Shown one piece after another: positions 35,581 to 44,682 of a stretch of 64,000 bases of DNA. The DNA lies in assembly GCF_000424385.1 (NCBI RefSeq), contig NZ_AUJU01000004.1, forward strand, positions 62,001 through 126,000, read 5' to 3'. Every line of letters starts with the position of its first letter. The stretch's first letter is position 1. The DNA comes from Butyrivibrio sp. LC3010 (GTDB lineage Bacteria > Bacillota > Clostridia > Lachnospirales > Lachnospiraceae). The notes under the pieces are model-generated. The model did no database searches. It had not been told where the DNA came from and was given only the letters and a program-made list of their open reading frames with translations. A program made the translations under genes and the position numbers.

Positions 35581-35879
35581 ATAAATTTTGTCTTATCCTT
35601 TTTGAATCGCGAGAATCCTGAAGAAACGAGCTTATTCGAATCTTTCAAGTAAGGCCAAAACCAAATTTTGACCCATACATCATTATATATGTTCCTGAAT
35701 TGGTAATTCAACATTTAGAATCAGCACAAAGATATCTCTGTTATGAAATAATAAGAACATGCCGATATAGAAAATGGAATATAGTGTCATCTTGCTTAGA
35801 TATAATTACAGAAGCATGCAATGGCTGGGGCTTTCACAGGGTGCATCGTCAACACAACAAATAATAAGAGGTTACATCT

Positions 35880-36296
35880 ATGTCATATGATTTATCTTCT
35901 TCAATGAATAAACTTACGGATCTGTATCTTGATAACGCAGGGCGCGGTAGCAGGCAGGGCAGTACTTTATCGCTTGGAAAAGGAAACCGAAAAGATATAA
36001 TCGACTCCATAACAAACCAGCTCAGTCGTGGGGAGGAGCTTAAGGGTAAGTTTGGAAAAGAATTTGATGAGGTTTATGACTCAATGCAGGCTATGCGTAC
36101 TCTTGATCAGGTAATGAGGCAGAGCTATGACATGAATCATAAAGATGATTACAAGAAAACTAATGTTAAGGATGCACATTCTGCAATGACCTTCTCAAAA
36201 GGTAGTAGCAGAATAATGGATATGCTTACAACGCAGGTTGCTTCAGAGATGGATGAGAAAGTAAATAAGGCCATCAAAGATGGCCTAGGAAATTAG
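35880..36296 (+). CDS. Small soluble protein of unknown function
   Basis: A 138-aa protein not recognised as any family. It has no signal peptide or membrane segment. It looks helical and polar, with a short Gly/Arg/Ser-rich part near residues 20-30 (NAGRGSRQGSTLSLGKGNRK) and a Met-rich middle (DSMQAMRTLDQVMRQSYDMN). RBS AGAGGT is 7 nt before the ATG, supporting that it is real. Its stop codon overlaps the stop of the convergent macro-NADAR gene by 3-4 nt. A perfect hairpin lies within its last codons and may terminate the opposite transcript. Confidence 0.6.
   Translation: MSYDLSSSMNKLTDLYLDNAGRGSRQGSTLSLGKGNRKDIIDSITNQLSRGEELKGKFGKEFDEVYDSMQAMRTLDQVMRQSYDMNHKDDYKKTNVKDAHSAMTFSKGSSRIMDMLTTQVASEMDEKVNKAIKDGLGN
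36269..36285 (-). terminator. Hairpin embedded in the 3' coding end of the small unknown gene
   Basis: GGCCATC-AAA-GATGGCC, a 7-bp perfect stem. Read on the minus strand it is followed by TTATTTACTTT, so it may terminate the macro-NADAR transcript inside the neighbour's coding sequence. The + strand side lacks a T tract. Confidence 0.5.
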
Positions 36297-37768
36297 TTTC
36301 TATTACTAAAAAATTCTCTGACTGCCATAAGGATAAAGCCCAGTTCATTTTTTGCCTGAAAATCTGAATCCTCTTTGTGCCAGTTCTGGGGCGGAATCTT
36401 CAGAACTCCTTCCTTGGACAGAAGAGTTTCTTTTGATAATCCTGCGCCTAAAATATCATCCATAGGACTTCCTTCAATAATAACGGAGTCTCCGGTAGAC
36501 ATTAAAGCTTCGGCAAAGGCTTTATCTGACAGATATTTTCCCACATTACAGTTGAATATGATTTCACGGTAGCACTTTTTCCAGACTACTTCGTCGAAAT
36601 TTCTGATCTCTGAACCGAGCTTTTGGCATAGAGCAGGATCAGGCTCATTCATGATTTTTGCATAGGTATTAAAATCATTGAAAAGAAGAGCTTTTTCAGC
36701 TGCTATGTACTGCTGGGCTGTGAGGTATTTCCTGCCATTGATAAATATCGGATCGCCCTGATACCAGAGTGAAAACTGGCAGAATTCATAGGTTTTTTCT
36801 GCAAGATAAAAGCACACATAGGTGTGGGGATTGCCATTTGAAACTTCATCGATAAGCCAGTCTATATGATATTTGTTGTAAAGGGCAATAGGAAAATCCG
36901 GCGGTGTCTCGGGAAGCGCAATCTCCGGAATGCTCTGAGTATCAGCTGAAGAGATTATTGAGTTACTGTTGGTGGCACTACAGATTCCTTCTGAGTTTTG
37001 AAGGTTATCTGAAGCATTTGTATCACCTGCAGAAGAAACAGGTTCCGCACTGAATCTGTTTTCGGAAGTCTCATCCGCGCTGTTTTCTCCATCATCCTTC
37101 TGAGAAGTCTCATCCGCAGCGGTTCCTGCACCATTCTCCAGGGAAGCTTCATCTTCACCATTTTCGGAGAATAATTCATCAGTCTCATCTACATCTTTAG
37201 AAGCATTTTTTCTTCCTTTTCTTGAAGGCTTCTTCTTAGGCTCTGCCTTTTTGACCAGCTCAACATTTTTTAACTCTTCAGAGAAAGCATTGAATCCAAG
37301 GTCATCCTGAAGGACGAAACATATATCGTCAAAGGAATCGGGATGATTTGCAACAAAAGCAGAGACTGTAGCTACGGCGAGCTTAGCAGCCTTATCCATG
37401 GGATAGCCATATTCACCTGTTGATATTGGAGGAAAAGCGATTTTTCTGATGTAGTTGTCAGAGGCTAATTTGAGAGCACTGGTATAGCATGAGGCAAGAA
37501 GCTGAGCCTCACCGGCTATACCGCCCATCCAGATAGGGCCTACAGAATGGATAACATATTCGGATGGAAGATTATAACCAAGAGTAAGCTTTGAATCTCC
37601 GGTTTCACAGCCGTTTAATTTGCGGCATTCTGTCTTAAGCTGAGGACCGGCAACACGGTGAATCATACCATCGAGACCGCCGCCGCCAAGCAGACTGTTG
37701 TTAGCAGGATTAACTATAGCATCGAAGCCTGTGACCTTTGTTATGTCATCTTTAATCGCGCGAATCAT
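36293..37768 (-). CDS. Macro domain-NADAR domain fusion, predicted ADP-ribose processing
   Basis: A 491-aa protein. Residues 1-170 are a macro domain (FDAIVNPANNSLLGGGGLDG, HSVGPIW, IAFPPISTGEYGYP), a fold that binds ADP-ribose and often removes it from proteins, nucleic acids or O-acetyl-ADP-ribose. Residues 172-300 are a Lys-rich then acidic low-complexity linker. Residues about 302-491 are a NADAR/YbiA-like domain (FINGRKYLTAQQYIAAEKAL, VVWKKCYREIIF, DDILGAG). NADAR proteins act on ADP-ribose-linked substrates, including reported ADP-ribosylated guanine, and N-glycosidic intermediates. Compared with E. coli YbiA as remembered (TSEHYFQAQK), the Glu-His is Gln-Gln here, so activity is uncertain. 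RBS GGGGGA. It follows the DUF4234 gene by 38 nt and probably shares its transcript. Confidence 0.85.
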   Translation of the reverse strand: MIRAIKDDITKVTGFDAIVNPANNSLLGGGGLDGMIHRVAGPQLKTECRKLNGCETGDSKLTLGYNLPSEYVIHSVGPIWMGGIAGEAQLLASCYTSALKLASDNYIRKIAFPPISTGEYGYPMDKAAKLAVATVSAFVANHPDSFDDICFVLQDDLGFNAFSEELKNVELVKKAEPKKKPSRKGRKNASKDVDETDELFSENGEDEASLENGAGTAADETSQKDDGENSADETSENRFSAEPVSSAGDTNASDNLQNSEGICSATNSNSIISSADTQSIPEIALPETPPDFPIALYNKYHIDWLIDEVSNGNPHTYVCFYLAEKTYEFCQFSLWYQGDPIFINGRKYLTAQQYIAAEKALLFNDFNTYAKIMNEPDPALCQKLGSEIRNFDEVVWKKCYREIIFNCNVGKYLSDKAFAEALMSTGDSVIIEGSPMDDILGAGLSKETLLSKEGVLKIPPQNWHKEDSDFQAKNELGFILMAVREFFSNRN

Positions 37769-37806
37769 GTTGTCCCCCTTCTGTAGCCATCATAGTCTGA
37801 AAAGAA

Positions 37807-38445
37807 TTACTGATAATTTACAGCCTTATTTATCGCATCCTGTGCTATAGCTTCAACTACGAGACCAAGACCGATAAGCTGAAGAATGATGAAAAGAATA
37901 GAGTTGCTTGAACTCTGCTCACCTTTTATCTGATCAACCTTCTCGCCGAGCTTAAATGCCCAGTACCAGCTATAAATTCCGCAAGTAACGATTGAAAGTA
38001 AAAATGCTACTACACCGGAAGTCTCATGTTGACGATTGCACAAAACATTGGTCTCATCTGTAAGAACAATGAACCAGTAAATATTGTAAATACCACAGGT
38101 TATAAGAGAGAAAATTATAGCAAGAGCTATACTTCTGCCTGTTATACCGGGATTGGGATTGTAGTAGGGATACTGCTGGAAACCGTTTGGATCACCATTT
38201 TGATAATTAAATCCGGTTGGATTGCCATTTTGATAATTGAAACCGCCATTTTGGCTATCATTCTGATAATTGAATCCTTGAGGATTCCCCTGATTACCAT
38301 TGTAAGTATTATTAGGGTCAAAACCAAAAGGACCATTCTGAGGTGCCTGGTTTTGAGCATCATTATCCGGCACAAGCTTTGCACCGCAGTTAGTACAAAA
38401 ATTTGTTGAATCCGGATTCTCTGTTCCGCAATTAGGACAAAACAT
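37807..38445 (-). CDS. Zinc-ribbon membrane protein with DUF4234 domain
   Basis: A 212-aa protein. Residues 1-24 are a zinc ribbon (CPNCGTENPDSTNFCTNCG, two CxxC pairs). Residues 28-95 are Asn/Gln/Gly/Tyr-rich with imperfect repeats of the NGNPTGFNYQ type, probably disordered. The C-terminal part has three membrane segments and the DUF4234 pattern (ITCGIYNIYWFIVLTDETN, VTCGIYSWYWAFKLGEK). Function is unknown; such proteins are common in Firmicutes. RBS AAGGAGGAG. First gene of a likely two-gene unit with the macro-NADAR protein. Confidence 0.85.
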   Translation of the reverse strand: MFCPNCGTENPDSTNFCTNCGAKLVPDNDAQNQAPQNGPFGFDPNNTYNGNQGNPQGFNYQNDSQNGGFNYQNGNPTGFNYQNGDPNGFQQYPYYNPNPGITGRSIALAIIFSLITCGIYNIYWFIVLTDETNVLCNRQHETSGVVAFLLSIVTCGIYSWYWAFKLGEKVDQIKGEQSSSNSILFIILQLIGLGLVVEAIAQDAINKAVNYQ

Positions 38446-38570
38446 TTTTTCATCTCCTCCTTAAAATTGTTTGTTCTATCTGATTATATCATAATTTAGT
38501 GTATAATTATCTCAAAGTCATGAATTTCTGAAGATAGCGAAATCCATGCTCTGAAAGAATATAGAGCCTG

Positions 38571-38665
38571 GTACCGTTAAGGAATGCGGAGCATGATTGG
38601 GTAACGGTACTGCCAGCAGACCGGTCTGAGTCAGATAAAAACCATTGTTTATAGATGAAGAGGGG
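38571..38665 (+). repeat. Dispersed intergenic element, copy 3 (most complete)
   Basis: GTACCGTTA (38571-38579) pairs with TAACGGTAC (38602-38610) around a loop holding CATGATTGG; then GACCGGTCTGAGTCAGATAAAA and ATTGTTTATAGATGAAGA. The second half equals 5948-5968 nearly base for base. It lies directly upstream of the AMMECR1 fusion gene, ending at its Shine-Dalgarno region. Confidence 0.6.
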
Positions 38666-38673
38666 GGTAACTT

Positions 38674-40191
38674 ATGCCAATTCTTGGAGCTTTTATGGTA
38701 CCACATCCGCCAATTATCCTGCCGGAAGTAGGAAGAGGTGAGGAGAAGAAAATAAGTAACGTTACTGAGGCTTATGAAAAAGTTGCTGATGAAATAGCGT
38801 CTCTAAAGCCGGAAACTATAATTATTTCAAGTCCTCACAGCGTCATGTATGCTGATTATTTTCACATTTCTCCGGGGAAAAATGCCTATGGTGATATGGG
38901 GAGGTTTCAGGCTGAGGAAGTGAGCTTTGATGCTGAGTATGATGAGGAGTTTGTGAAGAAAATTTCCCGGATTGCTGAGATGGGCGGACCCGATTTTTAT
39001 GAAAAGTCAGATAGAACAAAAATGGGACAGAGTGGACCCGATTTTCATGAAAAGTCAAATGGAAACCAAAAGGGACAGGGCGGACTGTCAATTCATGAAT
39101 TTCCTGCAGGAACTCTCGGGGAGAGGGATCCTTCCCTGGATCACGGAACGTTAATTCCGCTTTATTTCATTTGTAAAAAATATACTGATTTTAAGCTTGT
39201 AAGAATCGGGCTGTCAGGGCTTCCTCTTGCGCTTCATTATCAGATGGGTCAGATTATTCAGAAGGCAGTTGAAGAAACCGGAAGAAGAGTTGTTTATGTG
39301 GCAAGTGGAGACCTTGCGCATAAAATGAAAGAAGAAGGTCCATATGGCTTTGCTCCCGAGGCTCCTGAGTATGATAAGCGAATCATGGAGGTGTGTGGCA
39401 GTGGAGAGTTTAAAAACCTTTTTGACTTTGACGAAAGCTTTTGTGAAAAAGCCGCAGAATGTGGGCATAAGTCATTTGTGATGATGGCAGGAGCTTTGGA
39501 CGGACTTAGTGTAAAGGCTAAAGCCTTGGTTCATGAGGCTACCTTTGGAGTAGGCTATGGAATCTGTACCTTTGAAGTTGGCGGTCCTGATGATAGCAGG
39601 CATTTTCTGGATGAATGGAGAAAAGAGAAACTGTCTGAACTTAGAGAGAGGCAAAAAGATGAGGATCCCTATGTTAGCCTTGCAAGATTTTCTCTTGAAA
39701 GCTACATAAGTGCAGGGAAAACCTATCATGTGAAGGATTTAAGGGGAACTTATTATGAAAATCTGCCACAGGAAATGCTGACTCAGACAGCAGGCGCTTT
39801 TGTATCAATTCATAAAAATGGCGCTCTCCGCGGATGTATTGGAACAATACTTCCTACCTGCGAATGTGTTGCAGAGGAGATACTGCAAAACGCCATAAGT
39901 GCAGCAACCAATGACCCGAGATTTCCCATGATAACAAGAGAAGAACTTCCCTGGCTTGAAATAAGTGTGGATGTTCTTGATAAACCCGAACCCATATCTT
40001 CGCCTGATGATCTTGATGTTAAGAGGTATGGAGTTATAGTGACTTCCGGGCACAAGAGAGGACTGCTTCTTCCAAATCTTGACGGAGTTGATGATGTAAT
40101 CCAGCAGATAAACATCGCCTGTCAGAAGGCAGGAATTCCCAAGGGAGAGGAGATAAGCCTTGAGAGATTTGAAGTGGTAAGACATTTATAA
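38674..40191 (+). CDS. AmmeMemoRadiSam system protein A: LigB-like domain fused to AMMECR1
   Basis: A 505-aa cytoplasmic protein. Residues 1-310 match the class III extradiol dioxygenase (LigB) fold (LGAFMVPHPPIILPEVG, IISSPHSVMYADYFHI, VYVASGDLAHKM). Residues 330-505 are an AMMECR1 domain (GAFVSIHKNGALRGCIGTI, AATNDPRFPMITREELPWLEISVDVL). This fusion is the 'system protein A' of the AmmeMemoRadiSam group, which co-occurs with a radical-SAM protein and a Memo homologue; neither partner is in this window. The substrate is unknown. A 16-aa in-frame duplication (GPDFYEKS.../GPDFHEKS...) lies at about residues 105-136, in a surface loop of the LigB part. RBS GAGGGGGG. Ended by the terminator at 40201. 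Confidence 0.88.
   Translation: MPILGAFMVPHPPIILPEVGRGEEKKISNVTEAYEKVADEIASLKPETIIISSPHSVMYADYFHISPGKNAYGDMGRFQAEEVSFDAEYDEEFVKKISRIAEMGGPDFYEKSDRTKMGQSGPDFHEKSNGNQKGQGGLSIHEFPAGTLGERDPSLDHGTLIPLYFICKKYTDFKLVRIGLSGLPLALHYQMGQIIQKAVEETGRRVVYVASGDLAHKMKEEGPYGFAPEAPEYDKRIMEVCGSGEFKNLFDFDESFCEKAAECGHKSFVMMAGALDGLSVKAKALVHEATFGVGYGICTFEVGGPDDSRHFLDEWRKEKLSELRERQKDEDPYVSLARFSLESYISAGKTYHVKDLRGTYYENLPQEMLTQTAGAFVSIHKNGALRGCIGTILPTCECVAEEILQNAISAATNDPRFPMITREELPWLEISVDVLDKPEPISSPDDLDVKRYGVIVTSGHKRGLLLPNLDGVDDVIQQINIACQKAGIPKGEEISLERFEVVRHL
38986..39081 (+). repeat. 48-bp in-frame tandem duplication
   Basis: 38986-39033 and 39034-39081 both begin GGACCCGATTTT and encode GPDFYEKSDRTKMGQS and GPDFHEKSNGNQKGQG. 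They are diverged, so this is not a very recent event, and a third, weaker unit may follow (GLSIHEFPAG). Confidence 0.85.
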
Positions 40192-40200
40192 TATATGAAA

Positions 40201-40243
40201 AAAGACTTCAATGCAGTATGTACGTTGCATTGAAGTCTTTCTT
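40201..40243. terminator. Bidirectional terminator
   Basis: AAAGACTTCAATGCA / TGCATTGAAGTCTTT, a 15-bp stem with A and T tracts on both sides, between the convergent AMMECR1 fusion and chemoreceptor genes. Confidence 0.93.
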
Positions 40244-40247
40244 TATC

Positions 40248-42293
40248 TTATTTGAAGAAGTCTATATCTGCGCTAAGCTTCTCGGAAATTTGCTTAAGCT
40301 TGTCAGCAGATCCTGCAAGAGTAGTAACTGTTGCAGAAAGCTCCTGCATGGAGGCTCCGGTTTCTTCTGAGGATGCAGCATTCTCTTCAGATATGGCTGA
40401 TAGTGCACTCATGGTATCAACAACAGCATTTTTGGAGTTATCACAGGTCTCAGCGCCATTTGATATGAGTTTAACTCCGCTAACCGTATTACTGATATCT
40501 TCGAGCATTCCGTTAACGGCAGCAAGAGTTTCACCAAGCGCTATCTGCTGGTCATTGTTGCCCTGCTTGACATCTGCGGCGGCTGCTACTGCAGCATTAG
40601 ATTGCGAAAGAAGCTGTTCCATCTCAAGCTTTATGTCATCTGCCATCTGCTTGGAATCTTCAGCAAGCTTTCCGATTTCTTCAGCTACAACAGCAAATCC
40701 TTTTCCTGCTTCGCCGGCTCTTGCAGCCTCGATAGACGCATTAAGGGATAGAAGGTTGGTTTGGGTTGCAATGGATGTAATACCTTCAACTTTTTCGCTG
40801 ATAGTATTAACAGCATCCTTCGTAGCCTGGATTGTTTGTGAAATATCGTCGATTTTTGTTGTCATCTCAGTTGAAGAGTTCTGCAGAGAACGCAACGAAT
40901 TACTGGATATTTCGGAAGCTTCCTTCATTTTGCCTGCGATATCTGAAAGATCATCTGAGGATGTCCGAACATCAGCTATAGCTTCTCCGATTCTGCCAAC
41001 ATTTTCAGTAGCGGATTGTATCTCATCAGCCTGCTGTGTAGCACCGGAAGCAATCTCCTGAACAGCATTTGAAACATCCTCCGCTGTCTGAGAAATCTGG
41101 TTAGCGGTATCAGCAAGGTCTACTGATGAACCATTGACTGCAACTGCAGATTCTTTGATACTTGTTACAATTTTGCCAAGTACACTCAAAACTGAATTTG
41201 TATTTCCTATCATCTCACCAAATTCATCCTTGCGATCTGTGTACTTGTTAATTGTAAGGAACTGACCATCTGCAAGATGATGAAGGGCTTTATTTACTTC
41301 TTGCATAGGACCGGTGAAGGATTTCGCCATGGCAAATGACATAAATATAGCAATAATTGTCATGATAACAGCTATGATGATTACTACTATTGCACTTCTG
41401 TATGCGGACGACATTACAGCATCATAATTAGAAGAAACGATTACAACCCAGTTTGTCAGTGGATCTTTGTAATAAGAAACGATCTGTTTTTCACTTCCCT
41501 TATCATCGGAAATATATGTTCCTTCACCATTCTGACTGGCTAATGTGAAGAATTTTCTATCACTTCTGTTATCTTCAGGATCGTCCGGACCTATTTCGTA
41601 GTCAGAGTGTGCAATGACTATTCCTTTTGAGTCTGTTATAAACGCGCGCTGAGACTGCTCGATATTATTTTTAAGCAGACTATGAAGAGTTGATAGATCA
41701 TAACTTCTCTGAGCTGTGCCTATAGGAGTTTTGTAATCGTCATCATAAACAGGAACTACAGGAATTATTATTCGGCTGCCTGTTGCTTTGGATATAACCA
41801 TATCGGAGATAACTGACTGACCTGCAATAGCACTCTTAAAATAGTCTCTGTCGCTGATGTTGGAAAGAGCTCCATCACCTGTTCTTGCAAGCTGATCACC
41901 GGTTGATGCAGTAATAACTATGCTATTGCCATCGTTATATGGGACGTTGAGATTATCCAAAAATGAAATCATTCTGGCTTTGTCTTCATCCGTGAGGGCG
42001 TCAGCTTTTTTCACAAATTCAATCGTGTACGGAGAGCTTGCTGCAGACTCAAGAGTTCTTAGCTGCTGATAAAGATTATCAGAGAATGCGCTGGCAACAA
42101 TTTCTGCCTGCTTAACATTAATGGTCTCAGCATCAGTTTTGGCTTTTTCTATCGAATTTAGAAAGCTGATCGTTATAGATATTAATAGTGGGATAACAAC
42201 TATTAATACCATGGACAGAATAAGCTTGAATTTCACCCCTTGAGTAGTTTTTACATTGCTTTTGGTTTCGGTTAGAACAGTATTATTATCCAT
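40248..42293 (-). CDS. Methyl-accepting chemotaxis protein with extracellular dCache-type domain
   Basis: A 681-aa receptor. Membrane segment 1 at about 23-45 and segment 2 at about 300-322 flank a 250-residue extracellular region with double-Cache features ([39 protein letters not shown]), a fold that binds amino acids, sugars or organic acids. A HAMP segment follows. The signalling hairpin is [41 protein letters not shown]. The C-terminus ends at SADIDFFK with no CheR-tethering pentapeptide. RBS AGGAGG is 3-4 nt before the ATG. Monocistronic. Ligand unknown. Confidence 0.94.
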   Translation of the reverse strand: MDNNTVLTETKSNVKTTQGVKFKLILSMVLIVVIPLLISITISFLNSIEKAKTDAETINVKQAEIVASAFSDNLYQQLRTLESAASSPYTIEFVKKADALTDEDKARMISFLDNLNVPYNDGNSIVITASTGDQLARTGDGALSNISDRDYFKSAIAGQSVISDMVISKATGSRIIIPVVPVYDDDYKTPIGTAQRSYDLSTLHSLLKNNIEQSQRAFITDSKGIVIAHSDYEIGPDDPEDNRSDRKFFTLASQNGEGTYISDDKGSEKQIVSYYKDPLTNWVVIVSSNYDAVMSSAYRSAIVVIIIAVIMTIIAIFMSFAMAKSFTGPMQEVNKALHHLADGQFLTINKYTDRKDEFGEMIGNTNSVLSVLGKIVTSIKESAVAVNGSSVDLADTANQISQTAEDVSNAVQEIASGATQQADEIQSATENVGRIGEAIADVRTSSDDLSDIAGKMKEASEISSNSLRSLQNSSTEMTTKIDDISQTIQATKDAVNTISEKVEGITSIATQTNLLSLNASIEAARAGEAGKGFAVVAEEIGKLAEDSKQMADDIKLEMEQLLSQSNAAVAAAADVKQGNNDQQIALGETLAAVNGMLEDISNTVSGVKLISNGAETCDNSKNAVVDTMSALSAISEENAASSEETGASMQELSATVTTLAGSADKLKQISEKLSADIDFFK

Positions 42294-42471
42294 AGTACCT
42301 CCTAATAATAACGATTATACGTATAACAAAAGAGTTAATAAATAATGTAACCTTATGACGCAATTAACACTTGCATGATTATTTATTATACTTCCTAAAT
42401 AGTATAAATTTATTATATAAAGAGGTATTTAATAAAGAATTAAGGCTTTCTTTATTTATTCGTGTAAAGAA

Positions 42472-42515
42472 GTCGCCAGAGGAACATAATTGCATGTTCA
42501 TCTGGCGACAACCGC
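42472..42515 (-). terminator. Terminator of the alpha-amylase gene
   Basis: GTCGCCAGA ... TCTGGCGAC with further pairing of GAACAT/ATGTTC; on the minus strand it is followed by TTCTTT. The 234-nt gap from here to the chemoreceptor start is otherwise AT-rich promoter sequence. Confidence 0.85.
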
Positions 42516-42527
42516 GTTGTATTTGAC

Positions 42528-44165
42528 TTAGTTTGACATCGTAATAACAGCAATTCCCCCTGCAGGTAAAATCAGCTTATCACCTTCCAGCGTGGCTTCA
42601 TCAGTTCCCGTTGAAAGGGTAGCAGAGAGGGTTCTGAAACCTTCAGTGGCAGCATCCTTACTAAGATCAATCTCTATAGATTCATCTCCATTGTTTAGCG
42701 CAAGGAGTACCTTGGAATCTTTGATAGTATCATCCAGTTTATCTGAGGCATCTTTGATCCACAGAACATTCCTGTCTCCTGAAAGACTTTCAATCAGACT
42801 GCATTTTCCTCTTGCAATTGCAGGAAAAGTGTTCCTTAGACTAATTGCCTTTTTATAATAATTATAGATAGAATCAGGGTCATCTTTCTGATCTTCCAAT
42901 GATCCGTAAGGCATTTCAAACTTATCCATATTGGCAGGACCCTTGGTCATTCCGGTTGAACCTTCGGAAGCCCATTGCATGGGAGCACGCTTGTTTTCAT
43001 CCTGACCTGAACCCTTCATGCCAAGCTCTTCACCATAATATATGAAGGCATTACCGCTCATCAAAAGATTGAGTGCACCTGAGAGCTTAATGCTGTTCTT
43101 TGCATTTTTGCCTGTATAATAACCTGCACTTCTTGCCATGTCATGGTTTGTGTAAAAGGGCGCGTTAACATAGTTCTCATTGTAAGAAGAGTAAAGCTCA
43201 TCCTCATCAATCTGTGACTGAACATATCTTATGGGAGTCATCTTGCCCTTGGCACATTTTGCAATTAAACCTTCACTTCCTGAAAAATCAAAGTCGAAGA
43301 GAGAATCGATACCGCTTGCATAATACTTTGAATAACTGCTGGATGAAGTCCATGCTTCGCCAACAATATAAGCGTCAGGATTTATATCTTTAACTGCCTT
43401 AACGAAAGTGCCAAGTTCCTTAGTGCTTTCACCGATATTCTCGGTTGTAAACGAGGTGACAGCATCCATTCTAAAGCCGTCGCAACCAAGATCCAGCCAG
43501 AATTTTGCGTAATCAGCAAACTCCTTCTGAACAGAAGCATTATCGAGATTAAGGTCAGGCATCTCTGACCAGAACTGGCATTCATAGTAATAGTCTGTGC
43601 CTTCAAGCTTGTTATAGCCCTTATCTGCTTTATCAGTAAAATGATAATAATCTATATAAGGACAATCCTGTGGATTCGGAGCTTCTCCCGAAGGCAGGTT
43701 CTGAAGATATTTTTTTGCCTCCAAAAACCATGGGTGAGAAGATGAAGTGTGATTCATAACAGTATCATTTATCACGCGTATTCCACGCTTATGGGCTTCC
43801 TCCACAAGCTTCTTATAATCATCGAGGGTTCCATATTCCGGATCCACATTTAAATAATCTGTAACATCATACTTATGATAAGTTGTTGATGGACAAATAG
43901 GCATTAACCAGATCTCATTACACCCAAGATCGTCGGTAGTTGATGGATCACCATCATTTATGTAATCAAGTTTTTCGGTCACACCATTAAGGTCACCAAT
44001 ACCATCGCCGTCACTGTCATAAAATGAATATACAAAAATTTCATAGGTTGTTCTGTAAAAATCATCGATCACCGGAATCTCCGGTGCCTTTTTACTAGCG
44101 CATCCGGAAAGCGCAGTGCACATAAAAAAACTTGCAAGAATGCAGGAAATAATTTTGTTTTCCAT
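42528..44165 (-). CDS. Alpha-amylase family lipoprotein (GH13)
   Basis: A 545-aa surface enzyme for starch or maltodextrin. The signal peptide ends in the lipobox ALSGC (Cys22), so it is predicted to be lipid-anchored on the outer face of the membrane. The catalytic barrel is complete: EIFVYSFYDSDGDGIGDLNG, VINDTVMNHTS, GFRMDAV with nucleophile Asp234, YIVGEAW with acid/base Glu270, and YTNHDMARS with His341/Asp342. A C-terminal beta domain follows. The YDSDGDGIGDLNG calcium-type loop places it near the GH13 amylase/glucosidase subfamilies of Firmicutes. RBS GAGGAG. MalQ in the same window could process its products in the cytoplasm. Confidence 0.93.
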   Translation of the reverse strand: MENKIISCILASFFMCTALSGCASKKAPEIPVIDDFYRTTYEIFVYSFYDSDGDGIGDLNGVTEKLDYINDGDPSTTDDLGCNEIWLMPICPSTTYHKYDVTDYLNVDPEYGTLDDYKKLVEEAHKRGIRVINDTVMNHTSSSHPWFLEAKKYLQNLPSGEAPNPQDCPYIDYYHFTDKADKGYNKLEGTDYYYECQFWSEMPDLNLDNASVQKEFADYAKFWLDLGCDGFRMDAVTSFTTENIGESTKELGTFVKAVKDINPDAYIVGEAWTSSSSYSKYYASGIDSLFDFDFSGSEGLIAKCAKGKMTPIRYVQSQIDEDELYSSYNENYVNAPFYTNHDMARSAGYYTGKNAKNSIKLSGALNLLMSGNAFIYYGEELGMKGSGQDENKRAPMQWASEGSTGMTKGPANMDKFEMPYGSLEDQKDDPDSIYNYYKKAISLRNTFPAIARGKCSLIESLSGDRNVLWIKDASDKLDDTIKDSKVLLALNNGDESIEIDLSKDAATEGFRTLSATLSTGTDEATLEGDKLILPAGGIAVITMSN

Positions 44166-44235
44166 AACTCCTCCTCAGCTATAAAAAATTTTTAGTTTAA
44201 TCAATTTTACTATTTGAAAAAATTAAAAAAAACTG

Positions 44236-44264
44236 TTTACAACATTTTTTCGCTATGCTATAAT
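44236..44264 (+). promoter_or_regulatory. Sigma-A promoter of tRNA-Trp
   Basis: TTTACA (44236-44241), a 17-nt spacer and TATAAT (44259-44264) with an extended TG (TATGCTATAAT). Transcription would start about 25 nt before the mature tRNA. Confidence 0.85.
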
Positions 44265-44296
44265 TTCTTTCGTTGGCGACAGAAAACGTCAAGGAT

Positions 44297-44368
44297 AGGG
44301 GAATCATACAATGGCTAGTATTGCGGTCTCCAAAACCGTTCATGCGGGTTCGAATCCTGCTTCCCCTG
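44297..44368 (+). tRNA. trnW: tRNA-Trp (anticodon CCA)
   Basis: Acceptor stem AGGGGAA/TTCCCCT with discriminator G; D arm ATAC...GTAT; anticodon arm GCGGT-CTCCAAA-ACCGT with anticodon CCA; T arm GCGGG-TTCGAAT-CCTGC. The total is 72 nt. The 3' CCA is not encoded (CTA follows), so it must be added after transcription. It has its own promoter and terminator. Confidence 0.96.
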
Positions 44369-44377
44369 CTAGCTACA

Positions 44378-44409
44378 GGCTCGATATCAATTGATATCGA
44401 GCCTTTTTT
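44378..44409 (+). terminator. Terminator of tRNA-Trp
   Basis: GGCTCGATATCAA / TTGATATCGAGCC is a perfect 26-nt palindrome, followed by TTTTTT. The 270 nt from here to the xylanase start are AT-rich leader; no gene or riboswitch was recognised in them. Confidence 0.95.
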
Positions 44410-44682
44410 CTATTAGTTTTCTGTTAGATTTCCATATTCTTAAATTTATTTTCCTATTTACATTCAAGAAGTCGTAAGATGAAACGCTTGCATACAATAT
44501 TCTTTAGTAAAATCCAGTCGTGCTTTAAAAAATAACAAGAATTTATTGGCAAAAAGTGATAAAAAGTCAGCATCTTTTGATAAGCGTACTGTCAGAATTT
44601 ACAGAATAATTAGAAGTGCAACTGTGTGCAAATTGGGGAATTGCACAATAACACTTTATTTTTAAGGAGGTTTAGGAAAGGT

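Noticed and set aside
44626..44682. GTG start for the xylanase
   Set aside because: It would place polar residues before the signal peptide; AAGGAGG and AGGAAAGG lie after it and serve ATG 44683.
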